Source: CAYPTY01 sp964413935
Lineage (GTDB): Bacteria > Bacteroidota > Rhodothermia > Balneolales > Balneolaceae
Direction: 5' to 3'
NCBI GenBank assembly: GCA_964413935.1
Contig: CAYPTY010000014.1
Coordinates: 1 to 64,000 of the forward strand
DNA length: 64,000 nt
Positions 1-8,644 of the stretch are shown in pieces (position 1 is the stretch's first letter; the number at the start of each line of letters is the position of its first letter). A model generated the notes under the pieces. The model saw only the letters and a list, made by a program, of their open reading frames with translations, had not been told where the DNA came from and searched no databases. A program made the position numbers and the translations under genes.

Positions 1-75
1 AAGATAGGCTTTATGCCAGAAAGGTTTGAACAGAACGGCTGGGGAAAACTACCCACAGGTCATCCTAATCCCGGC

Positions 76-108
76 GAGGGATCTTACTTCATCCTGATGA
101 GATCCCTC
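76..108. repeat. Inverted repeat downstream of the PHP phosphoesterase gene
   Basis: A perfect 9-base arm, GAGGGATCT at 76-84, is answered by AGATCCCTC at 100-108 with a 15-base loop. It lies just past the stop codon of the minus-strand gene that ends at 124, so it could act as a transcript-end hairpin. No clear T-run follows on the minus strand, so it is not a classic intrinsic terminator. The remainder of bases 1-123 shows no convincing gene. Confidence 0.4.
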
Positions 109-123
109 ACTTCGCTGAGGGTC

Positions 124-1245
124 TTATTCAACCTCAATTTCCAGGTTCAATACCGGGTGCGTCCCCGGAGCCACAGTCGCATTCATAATCATGACCGGAA
201 GATTCAGCGATTCCATTCGCTCGAGGGTCTTAACCTGAACCCGGGTAACATCCTGGGCCTTTAAAACCACAACATCGGTCTGTTCATGGAAGGTAAAGTC
301 GGATGCATTGTCGATGATGATATCGCTGTGCGTAATGTTTTCAAGGTCCAGCGCGAGAATCTGGGTGTCACCACGATAAGAGGCCGACTTCACACGAAGC
401 GATTCTTTCAAGAGAGGCAGCATATGTTCTTCCCGGCCAATGAAGCCTTCGTTGGCATAAACCACTGTACGTCCTGCGATCAGTGCCTCCTGAACGGATT
501 CCGGAGTGCGTTCCTCAGCAAAAACCAGGGTAACGGAACGATGTCCGCCATGCGGGATATTAAAATCCCAGTCTGTCAGGCCATGAATGTCTGATGTGCC
601 CATGATCGTCAGGTTGTTATCCAGAGCTATTTTCAATGCTTCATCGGAATATAGTTTCACATTGACCACCTCAATACCGTGAAGTTTACCCTCACGTATA
701 AACTTCTCATGCAGTGGATCCAGTCGGGCCACACCGTCTTTGCGCTGGGCCGACCACATCGGGTGGTTCCAGAAAATAAAAGCGTCCTGATCTTTTGCTG
801 CCTGAAAAGCGTCTTCCACATCATCAATCAGCAGTTTATTGGCATCGCTGATGAATACGGCATTGGTATGCCCGGGTGGCATGCTGCGGGTAATTTCAGA
901 TCCGTTTATGACCAGCAAATCGTGGTCTCTGGCTTCTGCTAGGGCAATCTCGTAGGAGCGATTGCGATCCGGGTGGGGGATGTCTGCCTGTTTAGGCTGA
1001 TACTCAAGATGGTCGGTCATCGCGATTACGTCCAAACCTTCACGAAGGGCTTCCTGTACACGTACCGTTGGCCAAACGGATCCGTCTGAAAATACGGTAT
1101 GAATGTGAAAATCGGCTGCCAGGGTCAGATACCCCGGCACATCCGGGAAGTCGATTTTCTGGTCGTGTTCGTGATCGTGCTTCTGGGCCTGAGCAATGGT
1201 ACAGCTAAGGGCAAGAATAAGGGTTAAAGAAAAAAAGCGTTTCAT
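124..1245 (-). CDS. Exported PHP-domain metal-dependent phosphoesterase (Sb-PDE-like)
   Basis: A 373-aa protein with a cleavable signal peptide (hydrophobic residues 5-18, AQA at about 18-20) followed by a short His/Asp-rich stretch (22-29). The PHP metal-site motifs appear in order: HIH at 47-49, TDH at 77-79, Glu117 in INGSEIT, NHP at about 160-162, and SDIH at about 218-221. PHP enzymes hydrolyse phosphoesters at a polynuclear metal centre. The exported Bacteroidota subgroup is annotated as Sb-PDE phosphodiesterase, but its physiological substrate is unclear. The ATG start has a strong GGAGGAG just upstream, which is buried in an 11-bp hairpin (1243-1275). It appears monocistronic. The fold assignment is confident; the substrate is unknown. 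Confidence 0.85.
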   Translation of the reverse strand: MKRFFSLTLILALSCTIAQAQKHDHEHDQKIDFPDVPGYLTLAADFHIHTVFSDGSVWPTVRVQEALREGLDVIAMTDHLEYQPKQADIPHPDRNRSYEIALAEARDHDLLVINGSEITRSMPPGHTNAVFISDANKLLIDDVEDAFQAAKDQDAFIFWNHPMWSAQRKDGVARLDPLHEKFIREGKLHGIEVVNVKLYSDEALKIALDNNLTIMGTSDIHGLTDWDFNIPHGGHRSVTLVFAEERTPESVQEALIAGRTVVYANEGFIGREEHMLPLLKESLRVKSASYRGDTQILALDLENITHSDIIIDNASDFTFHEQTDVVVLKAQDVTRVQVKTLERMESLNLPVMIMNATVAPGTHPVLNLEIEVE

Positions 1246-1275
1246 ACTCCTCCGTTTTTAATTTGGGGGAGTATG
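1243..1275 (-). promoter_or_regulatory. Hairpin enclosing the ribosome binding site and start codon of the PHP gene
   Basis: Arms CATACTCCTCC (1243-1253) and GGGGGAGTATG (1265-1275) pair over 11 positions, with one T-G wobble and an 11-base AT-rich loop. In the minus-strand transcript the downstream arm contains GGAGGAG and the ATG start, while the upstream arm is its complement. The structure could therefore hide the translation start. Whether it is a thermosensor-like switch, a protein-binding operator, or chance cannot be told from sequence. Confidence 0.45.
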
Positions 1276-1319
1276 CCATTTTTCTGTTAACTAAATGTAA
1301 AGTAACTGCAAGCTCTGTA

Positions 1320-1676
1320 TCACGAAGCCTCTTTATTCTTTCTTGCGGCAATAAAGCTGCGCACGAAAGCGGCAATAGCCCAGAGGGTGGTAATCATCAT
1401 CAGGCCTACACGAACGATAGCCATAGTATCGTCACGGCCTAAGGCACCGCGCAGAGGCATAAACAGGCCCGCAAGGGTGATCACAGTCACCAGCACCGCA
1501 ATGTGGGCAATGGTTTTATTTTCTTTGCGGAGGCCGCCATTGAGCAGGAGTAAAATTACGCCCAGTCCGGCCGGAATAAATGCAGTAGGTGAGGGACTTT
1601 CTGAAGCAAAATAGCCCCAGACTCCCAGGGCAATCAGTGTTATAGCGTTAATCAGCGATACTTGATAAGCTTTCAT
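1320..1676 (-). CDS. Small four-helix membrane protein of unknown function
   Basis: A 118-aa hydrophobic protein. Four membrane segments can be read at roughly residues 6-24, 31-47, 57-75 and 84-108. Positively charged residues sit in the second loop (RKEN) and at the C-terminus (AARKNKE). A Gly-rich pattern in the first half faintly recalls the TMEM14 family, but I cannot establish that. The ATG start follows an AT-rich leader. It stands alone between the PHP gene and the unknown 149-aa gene. The reading frame and composition are convincing as a gene; no function is proposed. Confidence 0.65.
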   Translation of the reverse strand: MKAYQVSLINAITLIALGVWGYFASESPSPTAFIPAGLGVILLLLNGGLRKENKTIAHIAVLVTVITLAGLFMPLRGALGRDDTMAIVRVGLMMITTLWAIAAFVRSFIAARKNKEAS

Positions 1677-1748
1677 GAATAAATTGTTTTTTTGTTGGAT
1701 TCTTTTTGGCCAAGATAATCGAAATACTGTATAAATTTTTGATGAAGC

Positions 1749-2198
1749 TCAGCCTTTCAAATTATGATTCGATCTTAAAAACTTGGTTATGCCCGTATTC
1801 ATTTCAAAATCAAAATCACTGATGGCTTTCAGGTCATAACCAATAAGGGCTCTGATTTCCGGGCTAACCTCTCTCACCTCAAACCAGATCTGCCGGCTTA
1901 GCGTGTTTTCTTTGAGGCCGGTATCACTGCACCATACCAGATAATCATCCGCATCCTCAAAATACTCAAGCTCCCTCAACAGCAGATGCAGCAATACCAC
2001 CGGATTGCCCTGATCCACATCTTCGTATTCATCACACACCGGCAGCTCAAATTCGCTGCCATTCAGGCTTACATTAATCCTTCGATAGAAAACAGAATCC
2101 AGCTCAGACAGTCGGGGTAAAACCCTGAAGGAAATTCGAAAACGGTGCACCGCCTCCTTCAGCTTTTCCACCTCAGGATATGTTGGTTCGTCAGTCAA
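1749..2198 (-). CDS. Uncharacterised 149-aa soluble protein coupled to the serine hydrolase gene
   Basis: I do not recognise this protein. It is acidic and soluble, with no signal peptide or membrane segment. The N-terminal third looks helical (EKLKEAVHRF), followed by mixed strand/helix with conserved-looking aromatic residues (FYRRINV, YLVWCSD, IWFEVREV). The only plausible start is a TTG at 2196-2198 that overlaps the last 8 bases of the upstream serine hydrolase gene. No in-frame ATG occurs before the C-terminal region. The overlap suggests translational coupling to the hydrolase. It could be a cytoplasmic accessory or simply an operon passenger. Confidence 0.55.
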   Translation of the reverse strand: MTDEPTYPEVEKLKEAVHRFRISFRVLPRLSELDSVFYRRINVSLNGSEFELPVCDEYEDVDQGNPVVLLHLLLRELEYFEDADDYLVWCSDTGLKENTLSRQIWFEVREVSPEIRALIGYDLKAISDFDFEMNTGITKFLRSNHNLKG

Positions 2199-3408
2199 TG
2201 GCGGCGATTACTTTGGCAACCACCTCGTTCATATCCGAACTTTTTATCCATCGGGCCACGATGACCAGATCGTTTTCAGGATCACAGTATACCATATTGG
2301 TTCCGGCTCCCAGATGGAAAAAAGACGATTCAGGCGCATCGGGAAGCCGCTCCTGATCTGTATTCAGGAACCAGTTCATGAATCCATAGTCTTTCTTTAC
2401 CGGGGTGGGAGTGAGCGCCATCGAAACCCATTCCTCGGATAAAATCTGCTGATCCTGCCATTTGCCGCGACGAAGAGTCAGCAATCCCAGCCGGGCCTGG
2501 TCGCGGGCCGAGATAAACATGCCGCCTCCCCAGTGCCCTCCACCGGAAACCCCCTGCATGGCTTTGCCATCAATAATCACCCATGAATTTTCGTAGCCCA
2601 TCCAGCGCCAGGTTGGCGATGCTCCGATGGGATCCATCATCTTTTCTTTGAGTACTTCCGGCAGCGGACGTCTCCACACGTTCATGGCTGCCAGCGCCAG
2701 TACATTTACCCGAACATCATTGTACTCATACACACTGCCCGGCTCATTGCGCTCCCGGGTTAGCCAGGTGCTGCGATCACGATCCGGGCGATCAGCCCAG
2801 TCCGGTTTGCCCCAGAGCGTGCCCTCCCAGTCGCTGGTTTGCCGCAGCAGGTGATCCCAGGTAATGCCGGAGTTATGCTCGCCTCTGAAGGGTTCCATCA
2901 CCTTGGGCGATTTAAAATGATCGGCTTTGTTCCGGTTGTCATCGAAAGACATGGGATAAACCGGTGCCATGTAGTCATCCACTTTGTCGTTCACATCCCG
3001 GATCAAGCCTTCGTCGTAAGCTATTCCAACCACCGACGAGAGAAATGTTTTGGTGACGCTGTGAGTCATATCCACCCGGAAAGGCTCTCCCCACTCGGCC
3101 ACGATGTACCCATTTTTGATGATGATGCCGGTTTGCTCACCCCGGTCTTTGAAGGGCCCGATGCCGTATCCGAAAGGCTCCCGACCAAAGGTACCATAGT
3201 GATTTTCTTCCATTGAACGGGGATTGGTGGTTTCGGCTTCTTTGATAAACTGAATGGCTTCTTCCAGCTTGTCTGCATTCATGCCCACCTCAGATGCGGG
3301 TTTCTGCTCCCAGTCGCCCCATTTGCCCGGATAGTAGTCCTGGGCTATAGAAAACTGATTAAGACTGAAAATGAAGAGCAGCAGAAAGAGCAAAGACCGT
3401 TTTGTCAT
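2191..3408 (-). CDS. Exported serine hydrolase of the beta-lactamase/class C esterase family
   Basis: A 405-aa protein with an N-terminal signal peptide (hydrophobic 5-20, IAQ). The nucleophile motif SxxK is seen as SVTK at 117-120. YND at about 229-231 stands where this family carries its Tyr-Asn motif, and HLGAG near residue 367 replaces KTG. These features place it among beta-lactamase-fold hydrolases (esterases, aminohexanoate-dimer hydrolase-like, DD-peptidase relatives) acting in the periplasm. Substrate class is not predictable from motifs. The gene runs into the 149-aa unknown with an 8-base overlap and is preceded by the LytR-type regulator gene. Confidence 0.85.
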   Translation of the reverse strand: MTKRSLLFLLLFIFSLNQFSIAQDYYPGKWGDWEQKPASEVGMNADKLEEAIQFIKEAETTNPRSMEENHYGTFGREPFGYGIGPFKDRGEQTGIIIKNGYIVAEWGEPFRVDMTHSVTKTFLSSVVGIAYDEGLIRDVNDKVDDYMAPVYPMSFDDNRNKADHFKSPKVMEPFRGEHNSGITWDHLLRQTSDWEGTLWGKPDWADRPDRDRSTWLTRERNEPGSVYEYNDVRVNVLALAAMNVWRRPLPEVLKEKMMDPIGASPTWRWMGYENSWVIIDGKAMQGVSGGGHWGGGMFISARDQARLGLLTLRRGKWQDQQILSEEWVSMALTPTPVKKDYGFMNWFLNTDQERLPDAPESSFFHLGAGTNMVYCDPENDLVIVARWIKSSDMNEVVAKVIAAID

Positions 3409-3470
3409 GGCTAAGATATTGGTTGGTTTTCGGTGAGTTTAAGCCAAACCGACCTTACACTCAAGCGGGA

Positions 3471-4217
3471 TCAGGATATGCCCAGTGCAGCCTTGACCTC
3501 TTTGACCCGTCGTCGTGATACTTTCACGGTTTTTCCGTTGCTCATCTTCACCTCATAGGTGCCGGAAAACCAGGGTATCAGTTCCCGGATATGCTTCACG
3601 TTCACCAGTGCAGAACGATGCGTGCGGATGAAGGAAGCATCCGGTGTGCGTTTTTCGATGTCGTCCAGTGTCAGGTCGATGCGGAATTTTCCGTCTTTTG
3701 TGTGGGCATAAATCAGGTTATCCGTGGCATCAACTGAAATCACTTCACTCATATCCAGGATATGGATATTCCTTCCTTTTCTGGCCGAAAGCATGTGCAG
3801 GGGCTTCTCCTGCTGTTCCTCCATCACCTTTTTGAAGGCTTTTTTCTGTTCTTCTTTCAGGCTTTGTATTTCGATGAGGCGGTCAAGAGTATCCTGCAGG
3901 CGTTCAATGCGAACCGGCTTGGTCAGGTAATCCAGGGCGTGTACTTCAAAGGCCTTGATGGCATAATCATCGAAGGCCGTCACAAAAATGATGTAGGGCA
4001 ATGGGGCTTCAAGCAGGGAAACCACGTCAAACCCGTCCAGTACAGGCATTTGAATGTCCAGGAACACCACGTCGGGTTTAAGGCGGTTGATCAGCTCTAC
4101 GGCCTCCCGCGAGGAGCCGGTTTCGGCGATTACTTCCGGAGCGTTGTCGGCATGACTAAGCAGGGATGCCAGTCGTTCTCTTGCCAAGGGTTCGTCATCA
4201 ACCAGAATAGCTTTCAC
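3471..4217 (-). CDS. LytTR-family response regulator
   Basis: A 248-aa two-domain regulator. The receiver domain (1-120) has the acidic pair D7/D8, phosphoacceptor D54 in VFLDIQMP, and the conserved lysine K100 in YLTKPV. A helical linker (105-138) leads into a LytTR DNA-binding domain (about 142-245) with the characteristic THRSALVN segment. The start is a GTG at 4215-4217 lying inside the end of the sensor kinase gene (20-base overlap), typical of a translationally coupled LytS/LytR pair. Family members bind short direct repeats upstream of target genes. The targets here are unknown; the adjacent TonB receptor is a candidate only by position. Confidence 0.92.
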   Translation of the reverse strand: MKAILVDDEPLARERLASLLSHADNAPEVIAETGSSREAVELINRLKPDVVFLDIQMPVLDGFDVVSLLEAPLPYIIFVTAFDDYAIKAFEVHALDYLTKPVRIERLQDTLDRLIEIQSLKEEQKKAFKKVMEEQQEKPLHMLSARKGRNIHILDMSEVISVDATDNLIYAHTKDGKFRIDLTLDDIEKRTPDASFIRTHRSALVNVKHIRELIPWFSGTYEVKMSNGKTVKVSRRRVKEVKAALGIS

Positions 4218-5337
4218 GCAGGTCCGGATTTAGTTTATAACTGAAGGCCTGTTCTTTTTCCACCGTGGAAGTGTAGGGAAAACGAATTCGGATGCCATGA
4301 TCAAGTATGGCGAGATCAAAGCGGTCACGGAACTGCAGATTCAGCCTTTTGAAAATATTACTAAGTCCGGTTCCCTTTTCCAGAATCTGATCCAGGTTTT
4401 TATGCTGGAAACCCGGGCCGGTATCCAGCACCTGCAAGTCAAGGTGGTTACCTTCCTTCATAATTTCTATTTCGATGCGATGATTACCATCTTTCTTGCT
4501 TACACCGTGTTTGATGGCATTTTCAACCAGAGGCTGGAGGATGAGCGCCGGTATGTAGCTGTTACTGACTTCTGCATCGGTCTTGATTTCCACTTCCAGC
4601 CGGTCCTTGAAACGGGCTTCCTCAATATTCAGGTACAATCGTACCAGCTCCAGCTCTTCCTTGAGAGGAACCATGGATTTTTCACTGGCCCGCAGGGTGT
4701 AACGGAAAAGATCAGCGAGGTCCTGCGTCACCGCTTCGGCCTGTTCGGGAGAGGATTGCACCAGAGCCGCAATGGAATTCAATGAGTTGAACAGGAAATG
4801 CGGGTTAACCTGTGCCCTCAAAGCCATCAGTTCGGATTCCGTTTTGCTTTGCTCCAGCATGCGGGCGCGATTCACATAAGAGAGGGTGTAAAAAAGGCCG
4901 TTCACAAAAAGAGTGCCTATCAGGCACATCATCGCGATTAAGGCAAAAGCGATACGGGCATCTTCGTTTATAAAATCTTCCTGCGCTGATATCATCTGAT
5001 GCAGCTTATCGGTCAACAGATTCCCAATCAGGAAACCAATGATCAGAATAGAAATCTGCACCAGAATATGAACCGGCACATTCCTTTTTTTCTGCAGGGA
5101 GAAGTAGCGGTTCAGCGGAATCCAGGCCAGCCCAAACATGGCAATGAGCACCAACGCATAGGTGCCGGAGTAAGTCATGGCTTCCAGGGGATTGCCCGGA
5201 TTTTCAGGCATCAGCAGGCTGAACATCCAGTCGCTGAAAAAGCCGAGCACAATGGTCATAAATGCCCACACTCCGATCAGCATCCACCAGAAATACTTCG
5301 AAGTGTAGTAGGCATATTCAGTGTTTCGGCTTTCCAT
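4198..5337 (-). CDS. LytS/YehU-type sensor histidine kinase
   Basis: A 379-aa membrane kinase. Four transmembrane helices lie at about 17-40, 60-76, 90-108 and 128-152, with only short loops, so there is no large periplasmic sensor. The His_kinase domain has the phosphoacceptor H180 in NPHFLFNSLN. It also has an HATPase domain with the N-box LVENAIKHG around 271-279 and a G-box GTGLSNI. It overlaps its cognate LytTR regulator downstream and sits directly after the TonB-dependent receptor gene. The signal is probably sensed within or at the membrane. Confidence 0.92.
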   Translation of the reverse strand: MESRNTEYAYYTSKYFWWMLIGVWAFMTIVLGFFSDWMFSLLMPENPGNPLEAMTYSGTYALVLIAMFGLAWIPLNRYFSLQKKRNVPVHILVQISILIIGFLIGNLLTDKLHQMISAQEDFINEDARIAFALIAMMCLIGTLFVNGLFYTLSYVNRARMLEQSKTESELMALRAQVNPHFLFNSLNSIAALVQSSPEQAEAVTQDLADLFRYTLRASEKSMVPLKEELELVRLYLNIEEARFKDRLEVEIKTDAEVSNSYIPALILQPLVENAIKHGVSKKDGNHRIEIEIMKEGNHLDLQVLDTGPGFQHKNLDQILEKGTGLSNIFKRLNLQFRDRFDLAILDHGIRIRFPYTSTVEKEQAFSYKLNPDLRESYSG

Positions 5338-5360
5338 TGCGGAAATGTTGAGATTTTTGA

Positions 5361-7658
5361 TCAGAATTCAAACTTGATACCACTCACAGGCAGGAAACTG
5401 AACTGAGAGATTTCATCAACCTGCCGGTCTACAACATTCCAGAATTCCTGCCGCACATTGTTGTGATTGTACACATTCCAGATCTCCAGGAATACCACCA
5501 TGTTGGTCTGGCGGAAGAAGAACCGACGATCGGCTCGAACAAATAAGGAGTGGTAGGCGGAAAGACGGTCGGAGTTAAACTGAGCCTGGTCCAGAATCAA
5601 CGTGTTTGCTGCGTCGGAAGCCGCGATATCGGCCGGTGTATTGGGTCGGCCGCCCAGCATGGTCCAGCGCAGGCTCAGCTCCCAGATATCATTGGGCCGG
5701 TAGCCACCAATGAAGGACAACAGGTATCGGTTGTCAAAGTTTCGGTTCAGTTCCTCTCCGTTAAAGTCCTCATACCGGGTACGGAAATAAGATGCGGAAA
5801 ACATCCCATAAAAATTAACAGCCAGCTTTTTCTGTATCAGCATTTCAACCCCGCGGGCATACGCTCTGCCGTCATCATCCAGGCTTTCATAAAAAGCACC
5901 GGCATTGTCGAGTACATAAGATCGATCACCCACATTGTTGTTAGCCGGAAGCACAGGCGCGTTGAAGTATTCCTTATTGAAAGCTTCCAGGGTGAGTTTG
6001 GTATCCCGGCTGAGCTGATAATCGATGCCTGCAATCAAATGGTTGGCCTGTGTGCTCCGCAGATTTGCAATCTGTGCATTCTGTGAAATCAGGTAGCGTG
6101 GCAGGGTCTGATAATAGATTCCTGCAGCACCCGTCAGGGCCAGTCGCTGGCTCAGCTGATAACGCAGCTGCGTGCGTGGAGCAAAGGTCAGGTCTTCATT
6201 GTAGGTGTTGTAATTGAGTCGGGAGCCCAGAGTCACCGTCAGGCGATTCAGCGGCTGAGTGGTGATGGAAGCAAAAACCGAAGCCAGGCTTCCGTTAACG
6301 GCATCGCTTCTGCGGAAATCCGGGCGGACTTGTCCCGCCGTGTTGGTGGTTCCGACTATGAAGTATTCGAAGTCGTTCCATTCCCTTTCAAGATCGGTAC
6401 CGAATTCGATGCTGTTGCGGTCATTCAGCTGCAGATAATTGACGTTTCTGAGGAAAAGGGACTGCTCCGTAGATTCCAGGTCTACACTTGGGTTCCGGGT
6501 AAAAATATCGCTCAGCAGCTGATCCTGGCTGTTGGTTGAATAGGAGAAGGAGGTGTTTGAGTACCCTTTATTCCATAATCTCCTCCAGTTTAGTCCGGTG
6601 GTGTTTTGTTCGGTCTGGAAGTAGGTGGCGTCTGCTTCACCATTTTCGATGGCATCCTGAATGCTGCTCTCGAAGGTGCTGGTACCGTAGATATTCAGAA
6701 ATGTGAGTTTGTTATTTCGATCGATGTCGTAGGTCATCTTGGCCTGCAGATCAGAATAACGGGGGGCGCCTCCGGCATTAATGGCATCAGCGATGAGATC
6801 CAGATAGGAGCGGCGGGCTGAGATCAGGAAGGTTCCGTTGGCTCCGGGAAGAGGTCCGTCAAAGTTGAGGTTGAATCCGGCCAGGTTGGCGCCTACATCA
6901 CCCCGAACCCTTTCTTCATTTCCATCGCGATAAGAAATTTCAGAAAAGGAGGAAAGCTTATCCCCGAATTTGGCATCAAAACCACCGGCCGAGAAACTGA
7001 TATCGGAAATCAGTTCAGAATTCACGATTCCGATGGGCCCGTTCGACTGTCCGGCCTGATCCCTGAAATGGCGGATATCCGGCAATGGGATGTTATCAAT
7101 GATAAAGCCGTTCTCCATAGGAGCACCGCCTCGTACAAAAATATCCTGGCTGGTTTCCCCGATTGATGCTACACTTGGCAATGCGGTCAGCACGCGTGAA
7201 AACTCCTGGGCGGATCCCGGTGACCGGCGCAGCTCTTCCGGAGTGAAGGAAACTTTAGAGATAGATCCGGTTCCCCTCTCCTGAAAATAACCGGCCGAAA
7301 CGGTGACTTCCTCACCTTCAATTGTCGCCGCATTCATTTTGATATTCACCTCAGCACTTCGGTTTGCGCCGACCACGATGTCGGTCAGAATCTGGCTTTC
7401 ATAACCGATATAACGAACCAGCAGGTTATATACACCGGGTTTCAGGTTTTCGATGCGGAACTTCCCATCGATGTCGGTGGCATCGCCGGTTGTGGTATTT
7501 TCAATGAGTACATTCACCCCGATCAGGGTTTCAAGGGTCCGGGCATCAACAACCTTTCCGGTGATGGAGCCGGGTTTCTGCTCCGATTGGGCTTGGGCGC
7601 TCGCCGTGAAGATGAGCGTTGCAGTCAGAACTGTAAAAAGGGATATAAAACGTGACAT
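5361..7658 (-). CDS. TonB-dependent outer-membrane receptor with carboxypeptidase-regulatory-like domain
   Basis: A 765-aa outer-membrane protein. It has a signal peptide ending ASAQAQ (to about residue 24) and a carboxypeptidase-regulatory-like beta-sandwich (about 30-110, GSITGKVVDARTLETLIGVN). A plug domain follows (about 125-235, including VRGGAPMENGFIIDNI), then a long beta-barrel ending in the aromatic residue Phe, as expected for BAM recognition. No SusD partner gene is adjacent, so it is not a classic polysaccharide-utilisation pair. The substrate is unknown. It is separated by 23 bases from the downstream sensor kinase gene, so co-transcription is possible. A palindrome at 7672-7692 lies just upstream. 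Confidence 0.9.
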   Translation of the reverse strand: MSRFISLFTVLTATLIFTASAQAQSEQKPGSITGKVVDARTLETLIGVNVLIENTTTGDATDIDGKFRIENLKPGVYNLLVRYIGYESQILTDIVVGANRSAEVNIKMNAATIEGEEVTVSAGYFQERGTGSISKVSFTPEELRRSPGSAQEFSRVLTALPSVASIGETSQDIFVRGGAPMENGFIIDNIPLPDIRHFRDQAGQSNGPIGIVNSELISDISFSAGGFDAKFGDKLSSFSEISYRDGNEERVRGDVGANLAGFNLNFDGPLPGANGTFLISARRSYLDLIADAINAGGAPRYSDLQAKMTYDIDRNNKLTFLNIYGTSTFESSIQDAIENGEADATYFQTEQNTTGLNWRRLWNKGYSNTSFSYSTNSQDQLLSDIFTRNPSVDLESTEQSLFLRNVNYLQLNDRNSIEFGTDLEREWNDFEYFIVGTTNTAGQVRPDFRRSDAVNGSLASVFASITTQPLNRLTVTLGSRLNYNTYNEDLTFAPRTQLRYQLSQRLALTGAAGIYYQTLPRYLISQNAQIANLRSTQANHLIAGIDYQLSRDTKLTLEAFNKEYFNAPVLPANNNVGDRSYVLDNAGAFYESLDDDGRAYARGVEMLIQKKLAVNFYGMFSASYFRTRYEDFNGEELNRNFDNRYLLSFIGGYRPNDIWELSLRWTMLGGRPNTPADIAASDAANTLILDQAQFNSDRLSAYHSLFVRADRRFFFRQTNMVVFLEIWNVYNHNNVRQEFWNVVDRQVDEISQFSFLPVSGIKFEF

Positions 7659-7671
7659 GAGTCTGGATTTT

Positions 7672-7692
7672 GCTTTTGGATTTATCCAAAGC
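7672..7692. promoter_or_regulatory. Palindromic operator-like sequence upstream of the TonB receptor
   Basis: GCTTTTGGAT (7672-7681) and ATCCAAAGC (7684-7692) form a near-perfect inverted repeat around a two-base centre, with one extra T in the left arm. It sits 14 bases upstream of the receptor start codon, a plausible place for repressor binding or a leader hairpin. No binding factor is known. Confidence 0.3.
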
Positions 7693-7791
7693 TACCCCTG
7701 CTTCATGTCATTCTGATCTCTGATGATTCAGACGGAGCTTCTTTCCGCTGAACGGTTGTTTTTAGATGCCGAACGGTTTCTGACTCATGGC

Positions 7792-8637
7792 TTAATGAGG
7801 ATGAAAAGCGGTCAGATAATCAGGGTCGTTGGAGATGTCTTCCTCCAGTTTGCTGATGTCGTAGGGGATGGAGTTAAGCACATATTTGATGGCTTCCAGC
7901 CTTGCCTTCTTTTTATTATCCGCCTTAATGATGATCCAGGGGTTGTGTGCGGTATGCGTTCCATGGAACATCTTCAGCTTGTAATCGGTGTATTTATCCC
8001 ATAACTCCTGAGCCCGCTCATCGATGGGTGAAATCTTCCATTGTTTGAGCGGATTGGTTCTTCGGCTGCTGAACCGGCGGGCCTGTTCTTCTTTCGAAAT
8101 ACTGAAGTAGAGCTTTAGGAGTATGATACCTGATTCATTCAGCATCTCTTCGAATTCCGGAACCTGCCTCATAAAACGCTGGTATTCTATTTCGGTACAG
8201 AATCCGTTCACCGGTTCAACGACTGCACGGTTGTACCAGCTCCGATCAAAAAATACGATTTGTCCTTCGTTAGGCAGCTCTTTCACATACCGCTGGAAAT
8301 ACCATTGACCTTTTTCATTTTCATTCGGCTTTGGCAGAGCTACTACTTTATAACCCCGCGGACTCAAATGCTCGGTAAATCTCCGGATGGCTCCGCCTTT
8401 TCCGGCGGCATCCCTGCCCTCAAATATTACAACCAGTCGCTTGTCATTTTCCTGAATCCAGCGCTGCATTCGCACCAGTTCAATCTGCAGGGTTTTTAAC
8501 TCGTCCTCATATCGGAGTCGCTTGGCCAGTTTGTGAGCCAGCTTTCCTTTATGATTCTTCAAAATTTTAATGAACCTGCTGGCCGAGTCCAGTTTCAGCA
8601 GGTCTTTAATGAGGATATAATCCTTTTCTTTGTCCAT
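7792..8637 (-). CDS. ppk2: Polyphosphate kinase 2 family protein
   Basis: A 281-aa protein with the P-loop kinase fold of PPK2 enzymes, which transfer phosphate between polyphosphate and nucleotides. The Walker A is FEGRDAAGKGG at 72-82. The Walker B/Asp-Arg element is FFDRSWYNR at 129-137, and an Arg-rich lid SSRRTNPLKQWK lies near 204-215. Length and motifs fit the single-domain enzymes that phosphorylate NDP or NMP; the subclass cannot be decided by eye. The start ATG is 7 bases after the end of the amylase gene, suggesting one transcript. A PPK1 gene lies about 12 kb away at 20271-22514. Confidence 0.92.
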   Translation of the reverse strand: MDKEKDYILIKDLLKLDSASRFIKILKNHKGKLAHKLAKRLRYEDELKTLQIELVRMQRWIQENDKRLVVIFEGRDAAGKGGAIRRFTEHLSPRGYKVVALPKPNENEKGQWYFQRYVKELPNEGQIVFFDRSWYNRAVVEPVNGFCTEIEYQRFMRQVPEFEEMLNESGIILLKLYFSISKEEQARRFSSRRTNPLKQWKISPIDERAQELWDKYTDYKLKMFHGTHTAHNPWIIIKADNKKKARLEAIKYVLNSIPYDISKLEEDISNDPDYLTAFHPH

Positions 8638-8644
8638 ACATCCT

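Noticed and set aside
13..264. 83-codon plus-strand frame at the left edge
   Set aside because: It overlaps the C-terminal coding part of the PHP gene in antisense and has no recognisable domain or RBS.
3430..3466. Imperfect inverted repeat GGTTGGTTT / AAACCGACC between the LytR and serine hydrolase genes
   Set aside because: One mismatch and no T-run or clear regulatory position; could be chance.
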